The notes beneath the pieces were generated by a model, which was not told the origin of the DNA, ran no database searches, and worked only from the letters and a program-made list of their open reading frames with translations. A DNA stretch of 31,561 bases. It comes from Fomitopsis serialis (taxonomy: Eukaryota; Basidiomycota; Agaricomycetes; Polyporales; Fomitopsidaceae). Below, piece by piece: positions 18,883 through 28,186 of the stretch. The stretch covers positions 1 through 31,561 of the forward strand of contig NW_025955396.1 of the NCBI RefSeq assembly GCF_022376445.1, written 5' to 3'. Made by a program: the position numbers and the translations under genes. Numbering within the stretch: position 1 is the first letter of the stretch; each line of letters starts with the position of its first letter.

Positions 18883-18897
18883 GCCTCTTCACCTCTC
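18883..18897. repeat. right target-site duplication of the retro-insertion (15 bp)
   Basis: Second exact copy of GCCTCTTCACCTCTC, at the 5' end of the inserted copy. Confidence 0.8.
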
Positions 18898-19094
18898 AGT
18901 ATCGACATCAAGAGGTGCAATGCGGCGCCGGTGTTTGATGCCGCGAGCATTTCGGTGAGCGCACTCACCCGTGATGAACAGATACATCTACCGAGCCGCG
19001 GTGTAGACTGAGCAAGAACATGTGATAGCACAATATACAATGGAAGCCCAACGATACTTCACCTTGAGGCGACCCAACTCACCATTCAAAAGTG

Positions 19095-20517
19095 CTAGCA
19101 CTCCGTTCGTGGGTGGAATGGGAACTTCATGTGCCCCGAGCTGTTGTAGATCCCGTATCCTGGCTCCATATTGTCCGAATATATGTGAGCGAACCATCCC
19201 ACGCCACCACCCACAACGGTCTTCAAGTATTCGCACTTGGAGTCGAGGAGCTCGAAGTATGCCTGGAGTGGTACGAATCAGTACACCACAAACGACCAAC
19301 CGCTGGGCAGTAGATTGTGCGGGACGTACGTGTTCATTTGGTATGTTTGAAACTGCGTATGGACTGTTGGGCTGGACATTCGGCGACGTCACCGATGGCC
19401 AGCCGTTCTTTGCAGAGGCATGAATTTTCAAGAATGCATCAATCACAAATCTTGATTGACTGACCTCGTCCCAATACATCTTCTTTCCGTTCCCGTTCTC
19501 AATGAAGAAATCTAGGTTCTTGTCGATCACAATTGGCCAGGATGCGTTCGCTGGATGAGATGGCTCAATGTCGGGCATTCAACGAGCATACGAGACTCTC
19601 AAGGACACTCACCCGTTGACGCATCCTGGTCGAAGAAGGGTAACATGTGAATGTTGATGAAGTCAATCGCATCGAGCACATCCTGTGCACCGCCGCGCTC
19701 TTGATATCCATACGCAAGTTCACTGACAGTGACAGGAATGTTGAGGCTCGATAAGTTTGCCTTCGCGAGGATGACTTGTTCCGCGAGTTGCTGGTGAGGG
19801 AGAACGTTGTCGTACAGCGGCTCCGACCCAAATTGGACGCCGCGGGTGATGAACTTCGCCTTAGGATTCGCATGTAGCGAGGCGAAGAGGGTGTTGCGGC
19901 GTGTTATCCAGATGTCACTCCCGTCGAAACCAAACTGAGTTCCCGGGTTAGTGTGTGACTGGCGCGGGGTAGATGAAACACACCCAGACGAGAGCATGTA
20001 CTCCCAGGCCATTATCCCATGCAGCATTGACGATATCATCACTAAACACTATATTTGACTCTCGAGGTCAGTGATGATCGTGAAAGACTCACTAGAAGCC
20101 CTCCCTATCGCACGCCCCATACAGTCGGACGTAGCGAGAATTGAAGTGATAGCGAATGTCGGCAAATTCCCGGTGCAGTTGTTCGGGAGTTTGACCTGTC
20201 CAAGCCAAGATAAGAAACTAAGTGATCACACCCAACATAGCGGACTTACATGCAGTGACCTCATAGCTGAAGCCGACAAACGCGTACTCGGTGCTAGGAT
20301 CGCACCACCAAATGGTGTTGTCCGGGGGCAGTACCGGCGGCATCACAAACCCAAGGTCAGGAAAACAAAACGGCGCGGGAAGTGCGGTCCCAGTTCGTCC
20401 GCTCAACTCGCGCACTTCAAGTTCGGCTGTCACATCGTCGACGAGGGGATGGGCGAAAACGTCTAGAGCCAAGGAGGCGCTCAGTACGACGAGCACAGAG
20501 TGGGGAAGGCAAACCAT
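19095..20517 (-). CDS. secreted glycoside hydrolase family 17 (beta-1,3-glucanase-like), copy 2, 360 aa
   Basis: Seven exons: 20250-20517, 20093-20195, 19984-20041, 19613-19934, 19465-19550, 19330-19407, 19095-19262. Exons 2, 3, 4, 6 and 7 have exactly the lengths found in copy 1; exon 5 is one codon longer. The start at 20517 gives MVCLPHSVLVVLSASLALDV, a signal peptide. Family motifs are WWCDPSTEYAFVGFSYEVTAC, RYVRLYGACDREGF, TRGVQFGSEPL, PVTVSELAYGYQERGGAQDV, INIHMLPFFD, DENGWPS and GWFAHIYSDNMEPGYGIYN, so both catalytic Glu positions are kept. The central exon 4 is the most similar to copy 1; the N-terminal 60 residues and exon 6 differ more. It arose by tandem duplication and probably acts on beta-1,3-glucan of the wall or outside the cell. 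Confidence 0.88.
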
Positions 20518-21198
20518 CTTGACCCCGTCCACGCCTTCGAGTGCGAAGTCATTGCAGGTTTTATCAAGGTTTTATGGACCATGCCTTACGTCCCAGGGCC
20601 GATTAGAAGAGTCGAAAGACTGCATCCAAATCTCCCACGAGAAAGCACCGTATGTTTTGCAAGCAAAGGTGGTACGCGATAAGGCAAGATTACCTTCAGG
20701 TATGGGCTGGTGAATCAGTGAAGCTGTCACCTTGAGCTTGAGGCCGGTGAGGGCCGAGGCGTCAGCTGAGACTGCTACCGATAAAAACGGCACGCTTACA
20801 TTCCTGTATTGGACCATGGTCTCATTGAACGTGCAAGAGAGCCCCGCTATCCCCGCGATTGAATACCACCATCGTGGGCGAAGTGGTCACGCTGTGAGCA
20901 GCTACAAGGTTCGTGCATTGAACACGGTCATGAGTCCTCCTCATGGTATCACGGGTCAATCTCTCGGAGGAAGTCAATGCGAACTTGAATCGAACGTCCA
21001 CGCGTTTGCTCTGAAATCAAGTGTTCAACTGGGACTGGAGCATGAGCAATTCCGGGAGTCAAACAACATAGCTGAAGGATGAAGCACGAGAACTGCGTTA
21101 GATAGCATTCCACATAAGCATAGCTTGGTTAGTCCAGCGGAGGTATATAAAGCGAGTGGTGCGAGATGGAGATAGTGTTCCTGAAATAGTGAATCAGA
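20518..21198. other. intergenic region between GH17 copy 2 and the gelsolin-like gene
   Basis: It should hold the promoter of the minus-strand GH17 copy 2 and the 3' end of the next minus-strand gene. Open frames (for example minus 20572-20817) have no recognisable character. No repeat was noticed. Confidence 0.35.
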
Positions 21199-24100
21199 TC
21201 ACCTCAGATCCGAAACGTGTACGCCCAAGGGCAACATAGAGGGGTCTTTCGTGATAGCCCTTTCCCATGTAGTTGTCTTCAGCTATAAAAAGAACGATAT
21301 CGCGATCAGATAGACGTTCAAGTAACGAAATCCTAACGTACATGTTCCTCTGCATCCCCTGCAGCGAGGAGATTCATATGCTCTGGTATATGTCCGGCAT
21401 TCTGACAACGGATGAGCGTCATCAAGCCATGACTGCTAGGGAACAACGTACCACAGCAGCCTCATCAAGGTCTCGGAAGTGAAGCCTGAGGTCGGTAGGC
21501 AGTTGTGAAGGCAGGATCAATGCATGTACCGTTGGGGTAAATGGCCTCGATGAGGCCGTGATATCAGACAATTTCTGCATCAATGTCTCAGAACCCGGTC
21601 GCACAGCACAGGGCGACGTCCACTCGTACCGTAGCTACTGCGAGTGCCAGTTTGATATCTCTTCGTTTGCCACGAGCTTCACTGCCGACGACGACGAAGA
21701 ATTCCCAGACACAGTCCACGAGGTGAACAAGGTGGTGGAATTCTGGGTGATCCGCAAATGCAGGGACAGGTTGGATCTATATCACGGCAGTATGAGAGGG
21801 ATAGCCGAACAGAAACAGGGACGACGCACCGCATCATCTTCCTTCGTTGCATCTACTGACCATATGCGTGGGTGAACAGACGGAGAAGATGCCTTCCACT
21901 TCCAATAATCGGCCTTCGCATACTCGCCATCGCCAAGGATTAGCCAGAACATCTCGTCATCCGCATCCGACTCGCCCTCGACGAGTTCAATGACACTTGC
22001 CGACGAAGCAAGGGCCCTCGCATATTCACAAGCGGCCGCGCGCTCAGCGTCAGCAGAACCGCATCCGTGCCAGACATACAACGATCCCAGGAGGGACAAG
22101 CAATAGCTGAACGCTGAGCATAGGTTCCGGATGCCCTGATGATATCGGTTGAGAAGGTGCATGCATATGCTTTAGTCTCGATGCACTCACTATGTCGACC
22201 TCGTCTATGAAGGTTACCCCATTCAGGGACCGAACGAGATGCATGGCGGTATTCTCGGGAGACCAGTGCGACCGCGAACCCTACGTACGGTTTAGTAAGA
22301 GGCACCTACACAGCGGTAGACACATACCTGACGAATAGCAAGCTTCCCGCCCAGGACCGCTACTAGCTCCGTGGGTTCACAATATTGCTGGATCCTGACC
22401 TATGTTCGGGCAACGCAATCATTTGAAGTTCTGTCTTCACAATCAAGGACTTCTCTTACCATTTTCGTCCCGTATTGTCGCGCAAGTCCCTGAAGCTTTT
22501 GCTCCTCTCGTTCCCCGAGGCGGCCGTGCTTCCCTTTCCATCCCCACACCTTTGTTGAGACGAGACCGGTAGACCGCACTTTAGCGCGATGTATGATAGC
22601 CAAAACGTCGTGGTCGTAGAAGATGTAAGTGTCACGAGGAATGGCGGTCGCCACGTTCCCCACGATAATCATGACATCGACCGAAATCGTCTGCACATCT
22701 GCATCCGGCGAGTACGGACTGCAGCCTGAGTTGAGCAGCGCGGCGACATCGATATTAGGCAATGGCTCGTCGACAGATTCTGATAGCAGCCATAATCAGC
22801 CTTATGAGAGCGCGAAATTTATGAATGAAGACAAACCAATGTGGATGATCTTGCTTTCAGCGGGCGCTGCTGGTTCTGACACGACCTCTGCCAACGACGC
22901 TGAAGACTCTGCAGGCCCTTCTACTGCAGGAGGCGCGACCTCTTGCTCTGTTTCAGGGATGACGTCTGGCACCACAGGGACAGACGAACGAGCAAGTGTC
23001 CCAGCCGGCGAAGGTGTAGGTGTCTTTTCCTCCTCTAGCGGGGGCATCATGATCGCCGAGTATCTCTCGTAGCTAGATTTCCGCTTATCAGCGTCGGCCC
23101 TGGCAGTCCCGTTCCTGGGTCCCCAGTTCGCCGCGACGATCTTGACGTCCGGCGGTGGAGGTACTTCAGCCTCCTGCTCCTCTCGCGGCTGCCTCTGTTC
23201 AAGGGCGGTCTGCACTGCGAGGGCCTGCGCGACATCCATGACTAGTGCCCGGTTTCCAGTGCTCGGAATACGAGTGTGACGTCCGGAGGACGCCGGAGGC
23301 TTCTCCTTCGCTTGCTGTGAGGTCGGCGATGGGGTCAAGCCACGGTTAGGCGTGACAGGGGAAGCGATGCTTTGCGTAGGAGCCACCAGCGACTTCGGCA
23401 TCACTAGCTGGCTGAGCTGGCTAGGCTTGTTTGCCACCGGCGGGGACGCTGAAGGGACAAAGTCATCCTCGAACCTGCTCTTCAGCGGCGAAACAGGCTT
23501 TTGCTCCTGCTGCGAAGTCGGTGCATGGTCCGACGACGGAAGAGAGACCACAACCTCCGGGGCCGGTGCAGTCGAGATAAGGTGAGAGAGCGGCGCCGGC
23601 TCTGGCTGCGAGGTCTGCTTCACCTCAGCAGAAGCTGCTGAAGAAGAGACTACACGAGTCTCCTGGACAGGGTCTGCGCAAACCTCGCCTTCCGAGGCTT
23701 CTTCGCCCTGTCCTTCGTCAGCTGAGAGAGAGAACACACAGCATTAGCGCAAGTCCAGCTCAGGCAGCAAACCGAAGGAACTGCAGCCCTAATCACGCGT
23801 GCCCCAACAGAAGCAAGCAAACAATGTCATTACCAAAGGGGACCTACATGACTGAGTGGTTGCCCGCTGGCGGAAGCCCCGCAGATGCTCCCCCGCCCTC
23901 CCGCTCCTCGCGCGGCGCCTCTCTGCTCTTCGAGCGGTGCCGGCTCCGCGAGCGATGCTGGCTCTTGCTGCGCGTACGCACCCGCACGCCCATCTCGTCC
24001 ACCACCTCTGGAGGAGGCGGCGACGCCGTCATCGGTCTGTCGCCCGTCTTGATGGGCTTGATGTACGAGATCATCGTCGTGGACGACCCGAGCCTCGCCC

Positions 24101-25698
24101 GCGCGGAGAGCCGTCGCCCGCATCGCTCCTGGCTGAAGACGATGCTGCGTCTGAGTGGTGGAAGGAGGGGACAGAGGAACGGACTGAGCGACCTGCCCGT
24201 GTAGTCCGTCTTCACCGAGCGCGGGGGCGTCGTATCCGGAGAAGACGGGTCAACCGTCCACGACTTGCGCATCGCAGCGGGCCGAGGAGAGATAATTGGC
24301 GGAGGAGATGGCGTCGAGCTCGTGGTTCCGGTGTTCTGCCATCGGTCTAGAACAGGCGCTGACTTTCGCCCTCCGGAATCCTTCTTCTCTGGCAGGGGTG
24401 GGGTGGGAGGCGCTACAACTGAAAGTTGAGCGGTCGCTTGTACCATGCTCTTGACGAAGCCGCGTCCTTGCAGACGGCTGATACTCGGCGTGGGGTCTTT
24501 AGGTGGAGGTGCACGAAGGAACGCAGGCGAAGGATTTAGGGAGATTGGGAGCTGAGGTCCGAGAGAAGCGCGCGGTGACGGTTGGATTGGTCTCGCCAGG
24601 GATGGCGTGCTTATGGTTGCTTTCGGGGAGGATGAGGTGGTTGGAGAAGTTGGGCAGGGCTGCGAGAAGAACTCGAAGGACGCAATATGGAGGATGAAGA
24701 TACAGGTGGTGGGGTTTGTATAGGCCTCGCGGGTGTGTGACGGTCCTGTCCAGGTGTTGCTGAACGTAGGCCAGGGGAAATTGACACTGGCCGGGATGTA
24801 GCGCCGTTGTTGTGCTGTACCGTGGTCTCCCATGTACGAGTCGGAGGTGCGCTTATTAGGGGGCGCTACCAGTCGGTGTACTGATTGTACGCTGTCGCAT
24901 CGTGTAAGAAGAAGCGGTTGAGGCTCCGGTCTTCTGCGGCGCTACTGTCTCCACTTCGACTTTGTGTACGATCGACTGCACGACGGAGGGCGTACTCTGT
25001 TTGCGGTCCCGTCCAGTGATATGGTTGGCCACCGAGGCTAGCCTCGCTCGCTCCTCCGGCTCCGGCGTAGATGGCGCGGGTGTGCGATTTCTGCCTGTCA
25101 TGCCAGGCATAGCGACGCCGCCACGGCCAAAGACCGGATGAGGGGTGGTGATATTCCTGAGCGTACGCTGCTCAAACTGAGTCGGGTCATGGGCATCCTG
25201 TTGGGGTGCATGCCGCGTAAGTCGCGGACCAGTCGCACGACCTCCCATGAATTCCGCGAGCGACATGGGGGCCTTGGAGGAGACGGATTTCACAGGCTCC
25301 GTTGTGGATGGCCGTGCCTCGCCAGTCAGTCTCCGTAAGGCGTCTTCTTGACCCTGCTGCCTTCCAGCCGGGCTCGCTGGGCTGTCCGGCGCGGGCGATG
25401 AGGCCACACTGGACAGGTCGCTCTTAGCTGTCGGACAAAGCCTATCTGTTCACTTGCTATTATATAATGCCAATGAACACTCACATAGGTCGACGCTCCC
25501 GATTTGACCGCTCCTACGCAGACGAGCCATCCTGGATGCCCGGATCTCCTCCTCAAGTCGCTTATGTTCCGTCTCCTCGTCCTGGTCGACCTGCCGTTGT
25601 AGCTCTTTGATCTTGCTTGTCCATTCTGCCAATCCGGTCTCTGGCTTGGAGGGAAGGTCGAACGTCCGCCGACGAGCAGCACTTGATGGTCGATCCAT
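21199..25698 (-). CDS. DUF4045/gelsolin-repeat protein, large multi-exon gene
   Basis: The ATG at 25698 begins MDRPSSAARRRTFDLPSKPE, then a charged coiled-coil-like segment (KIKELQRQVDQDEETEHKRL). Exon 1 ends at 25485 and exon 2 starts at 25427 (join VDLSKSDLSSV). A long disordered Ser/Pro-rich part follows, with SLAEFMGG, SRLQGRGFVKSMVQATAQL, SAPVLDRWQ and SYIKPIKTGD, typical of DUF4045. A folded part of gelsolin/villin type comes next: VQTISVDVMIIVGNV, DTYIFYDHDVLAIIHRAKVR, STKVWGWKGKHGRLGEREEQ, ELVAVLGGKLAIRQGSRSHW, EMFWLILGDGEYAKADYWKW, HPRIWSVDA, HLVDCVWEFFVVVGSEARGK and TPTVHALILPSQLPTDLR; it ends SMLPLGVHVSDLR and TGA at 21199. It probably binds actin, severing or capping filaments. 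The splice joins near 24870 and between about 23850 and 23735 are ambiguous: the visible AT-GTAGGT donor does not match the phase of the next exon. Confidence 0.8.
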
Positions 25699-25760
25699 GA
25701 GACGTTCCGTTGATCAAGAGAATTGGAGAGTAGGTGCCTTTGACTCGTCTACCTCGTCAT

Positions 25761-25768
25761 ACGGATAT
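25761..25768. repeat. left 8-bp target-site duplication of the hAT-type element
   Basis: ACGGATAT here and again at 26814-26821, both directly outside the terminal inverted repeats. Confidence 0.8.
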
Positions 25769-26813
25769 TAGTGCTGATGGCAAATGGGAATGGACCCAAT
25801 TGCCGGCAAATGGCGCTTGGGAATGGGTTTTCGGGGGGTGGCGCGCGCTGGCGATTGTGGCGCAACTGGCAAATGGGCTTTTTGATGTGTTTTTGGCGTT
25901 TTGTGCTCAATTTCGAGCTTGTGCCGCTGCTTGTAGGTCCCCGAGGATGTTTAGCACTGCAGGGTACAAGCAGGACACTGGGAGAATGACATGCAGCCTA
26001 TAGGATGTGAGTAGGCCTCGACGAGACAGCAGGTAGTGGCTGGCGGCCATCCGCCGGGGCAGCAAATCGGGTCTCGGGTCTCGACGACTCGGAGTGCATT
26101 TGCATTCAAGTTAATGACCAGGCTTGACTGGAACTTCGTGTAATTGCAGTCTGACGGATGGTTGCACACGTTGCCGTGCATGTTGGTGGCTCGGTGCTGA
26201 AATGTTGACTCAATGGCATACAATTGCACACACTGCAGCTCGAGCTGAGACTGTCAAGGCGGGCTAGATGTAGGGAACACGGCGACACACCACTTCCGCA
26301 CTGGCGAACCGGTCTTTTAGGTCTGCTACGGAGGACTACTCGCGAACAGCAATTCTTCGCTGGCCACCTATGTTGGTCATTCTGGAACCATTGAAGGCCG
26401 CAAGTGTAGCGATACTCCCGGGTTAAGTTAACGTTAGCCCCCGTGAGGCTCATCGTCATTAATGTCCGCGTCAGTTAAAGGCGAGCACCAGGTTAAATAC
26501 GCACTTCCGATTGCCAAATGCGGTAATAGTGTAGCTGATTCTGCCCCTCAGAGAGTCGGACCAGGAATGGGCAGGCCGATGACACCCCCGTACTCATCTT
26601 CACAGACACTTTTCAAGTACCTCTTACCAACACTGAACCTCGATGGCTTGGTTTTGACTCAACCACACCGGTCCAGTCGCCATAAAATGCATAAGCGCCT
26701 GGCGATTCGCCAGGTTGCGCCACCCTCCCCTCTGCCACTTGCCAATCGCCAACCAATCGCCACCCCTGGCGCGTGCCAGGTGGCAAGCTGGCGCTGATTT
26801 GCCAACAACACTA
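25769..26813. mobile_element. non-autonomous hAT-type DNA transposon, 1045 bp
   Basis: The left end reads TAGTGCTGATGGCAAAT and the right end ATTTGCCAACAACACTA, a 17-bp terminal inverted repeat with two mismatches. The exact 8-bp duplication and TAGTG ends match the hAT superfamily. Subterminal repeats are plain: GGCAAATGG at 25779, 25805 and 25868 on the left, and a run of GCCAATCGCC-like and CGCCAGG-like phrases at about 26695-26790 on the right. Such clusters are usual binding sites for hAT transposases. There is no transposase ORF, so the element depends on one elsewhere. The middle (about 25960-26620) looks like unrelated filler sequence. Confidence 0.82.
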
Positions 26814-26821
26814 ACGGATAT
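26814..26821. repeat. right 8-bp target-site duplication of the hAT-type element
   Basis: Second exact copy of ACGGATAT. Confidence 0.8.
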
Positions 26822-27615
26822 ACAGACCTAGGAGTATCAAGCCCGGATTGCAAGTGCGGTAAGAGTTCCAAGGGCCAAGAAAGCTTGTGTTGAATAGAGA
26901 GCCCTCAGTCCACAGTCGCAGCTGCATCCCGCGTTGATTCGCTGCGCGCCCACACGCTGAATATTGCACGTGACAAAATGCTACATAGTGACGTAGATAC
27001 ATGCGAGCCGTTCATGAATTCAGGCCATTGTATGCACATCAATTCAGGGAACGCATTGAGACTGCGTACTGAATGATGTATCAAGCTTAGCTTGAAAGCT
27101 CCAAGGAAATAAGGACTGTAATCGGAGGTGCTTACCAATTTTGTGAGAGCTCAGTAAAAGATATGGACTGACTACGATGAACAATGGTCTGAACAGCGCC
27201 CTACGTATTGCGGACCTGAGAATGGGGAGCTAGGAAAGCTCATGCAACTTCGGTCATTCGCGGCGAGCAGCGACCAAAGAGTATACACGCGGAAAATGCC
27301 TCAGATCGTTCGATACTGACGAGCATGAGGGTGCCGCAACCAAGCGTCGGAATGACACGATGACGGTAGAGATATTGCAATGTGGGCACAGGGCAGTCCT
27401 TCAAGAATAATTGCGACCTACCTATCGGCAGACAGGAGGAAAGCGAAGGAAATAATGGCACATGTGCCTTGCTGTCCAGAGGGTTGCAGGCAGTCGCGAG
27501 CATGTTCCAACACCAGCGTATTAGGCTCAACTCCTTCACATAGATGTTTCCGCAAGCAGATAGACCGATGTTGTCTTCTCATACTCTAGTCACATAATGC
27601 GCAATGGTCCGTCTA
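26822..27615. other. intergenic region, no gene seen
   Basis: Short frames on both strands lack protein character. The right end is the 3' flank of the minus-strand complex I subunit gene. Confidence 0.4.
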
Positions 27616-27972
27616 TCAGTGGTGCTCTTCGTGGTGACCGGCTTCATTGTGCCCATGTCCATGTGCCTCCCACGGGTGACTCAAGCCCTACCGCAGCGTT
27701 AGTTAGCATCACACGCGCAGATTGCGGCCACTTACCAACAGCTTCGCACCGTCCTTCCTGCGAGAAAGTCAGTCCCCGCCTGGGAGTGCATAGGCGTGAC
27801 GCACCTGGCACGGTAGAAGATGAAGAACCACATGCTCGCGCCGAGTGTGGTCGCGAGGAACCTGTGCTTGAAGCCAGGTAGATGCGGGTGAAAGCCCGGA
27901 CCTAGCGTGCAGCACTTCAGAACGTTGAAACATGACACACAGGTCGTAGCACATACTGTAGTGTCCGGCCAT
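27616..27972 (-). CDS. NADH:ubiquinone oxidoreductase subunit NDUFB2-like (complex I), 68 aa
   Basis: Four small exons, 27957-27972, 27805-27901, 27736-27757 and 27616-27687, all with GT/AG introns and matching phases. The protein starts MAGHYSPGFHPHLPGFKHRF, has one membrane segment (LATTLGASMWFFIFYRAR), then KDGAKLLGLSHPWEAHGHGH and a His/Glu tail ending GHHEEHH. The order MWFFIFYRA(R/K)xDG, then HPWEGHGH in the family, is typical of the small accessory NDUFB2/AGGG-type subunit of mitochondrial complex I, where it spans the inner membrane in the proximal or distal membrane arm. The first exon codes for only five and a third residues. Length fits the family in fungi and plants. The gene shares a 214-bp divergent intergenic region with the gene at 28187. 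Confidence 0.85.
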
Positions 27973-28186
27973 GTTGGAGGAGGTAGCGAGGAGAGTATTT
28001 GTGCGTGTGATGGTTTGTGGGATCTGCCCAAATGCGGAAACACACCCCCGTCTTGCCTCGGGCAGCTAAATATCTTCGCCGAGGCGACCTTCGCGTCGGC
28101 TGTGGCTTTACGTTCAAGTTGAACGCGTCCGTTTGCACGTTGGACGTGTCCCACATCACGCTCGCATCTTCTAGACATCGGCGGCG
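27973..28186. promoter_or_regulatory. probable bidirectional promoter region (214 bp)
   Basis: The start codons of the minus-strand NDUFB2-like gene (27972) and the plus-strand gene (28187) are 214 bp apart. I see no clear TATA on either strand. Both 5' leaders must fit inside this space, so shared control elements are likely. Confidence 0.5.

Noticed and set aside
18424..18892. Protein-coding gene on the minus strand inside the retro-insertion.
   Set aside because: Two overlapping frames of similar length are Ser/Pro/Arg-rich, have no good start inside the element and no recognisable domain.
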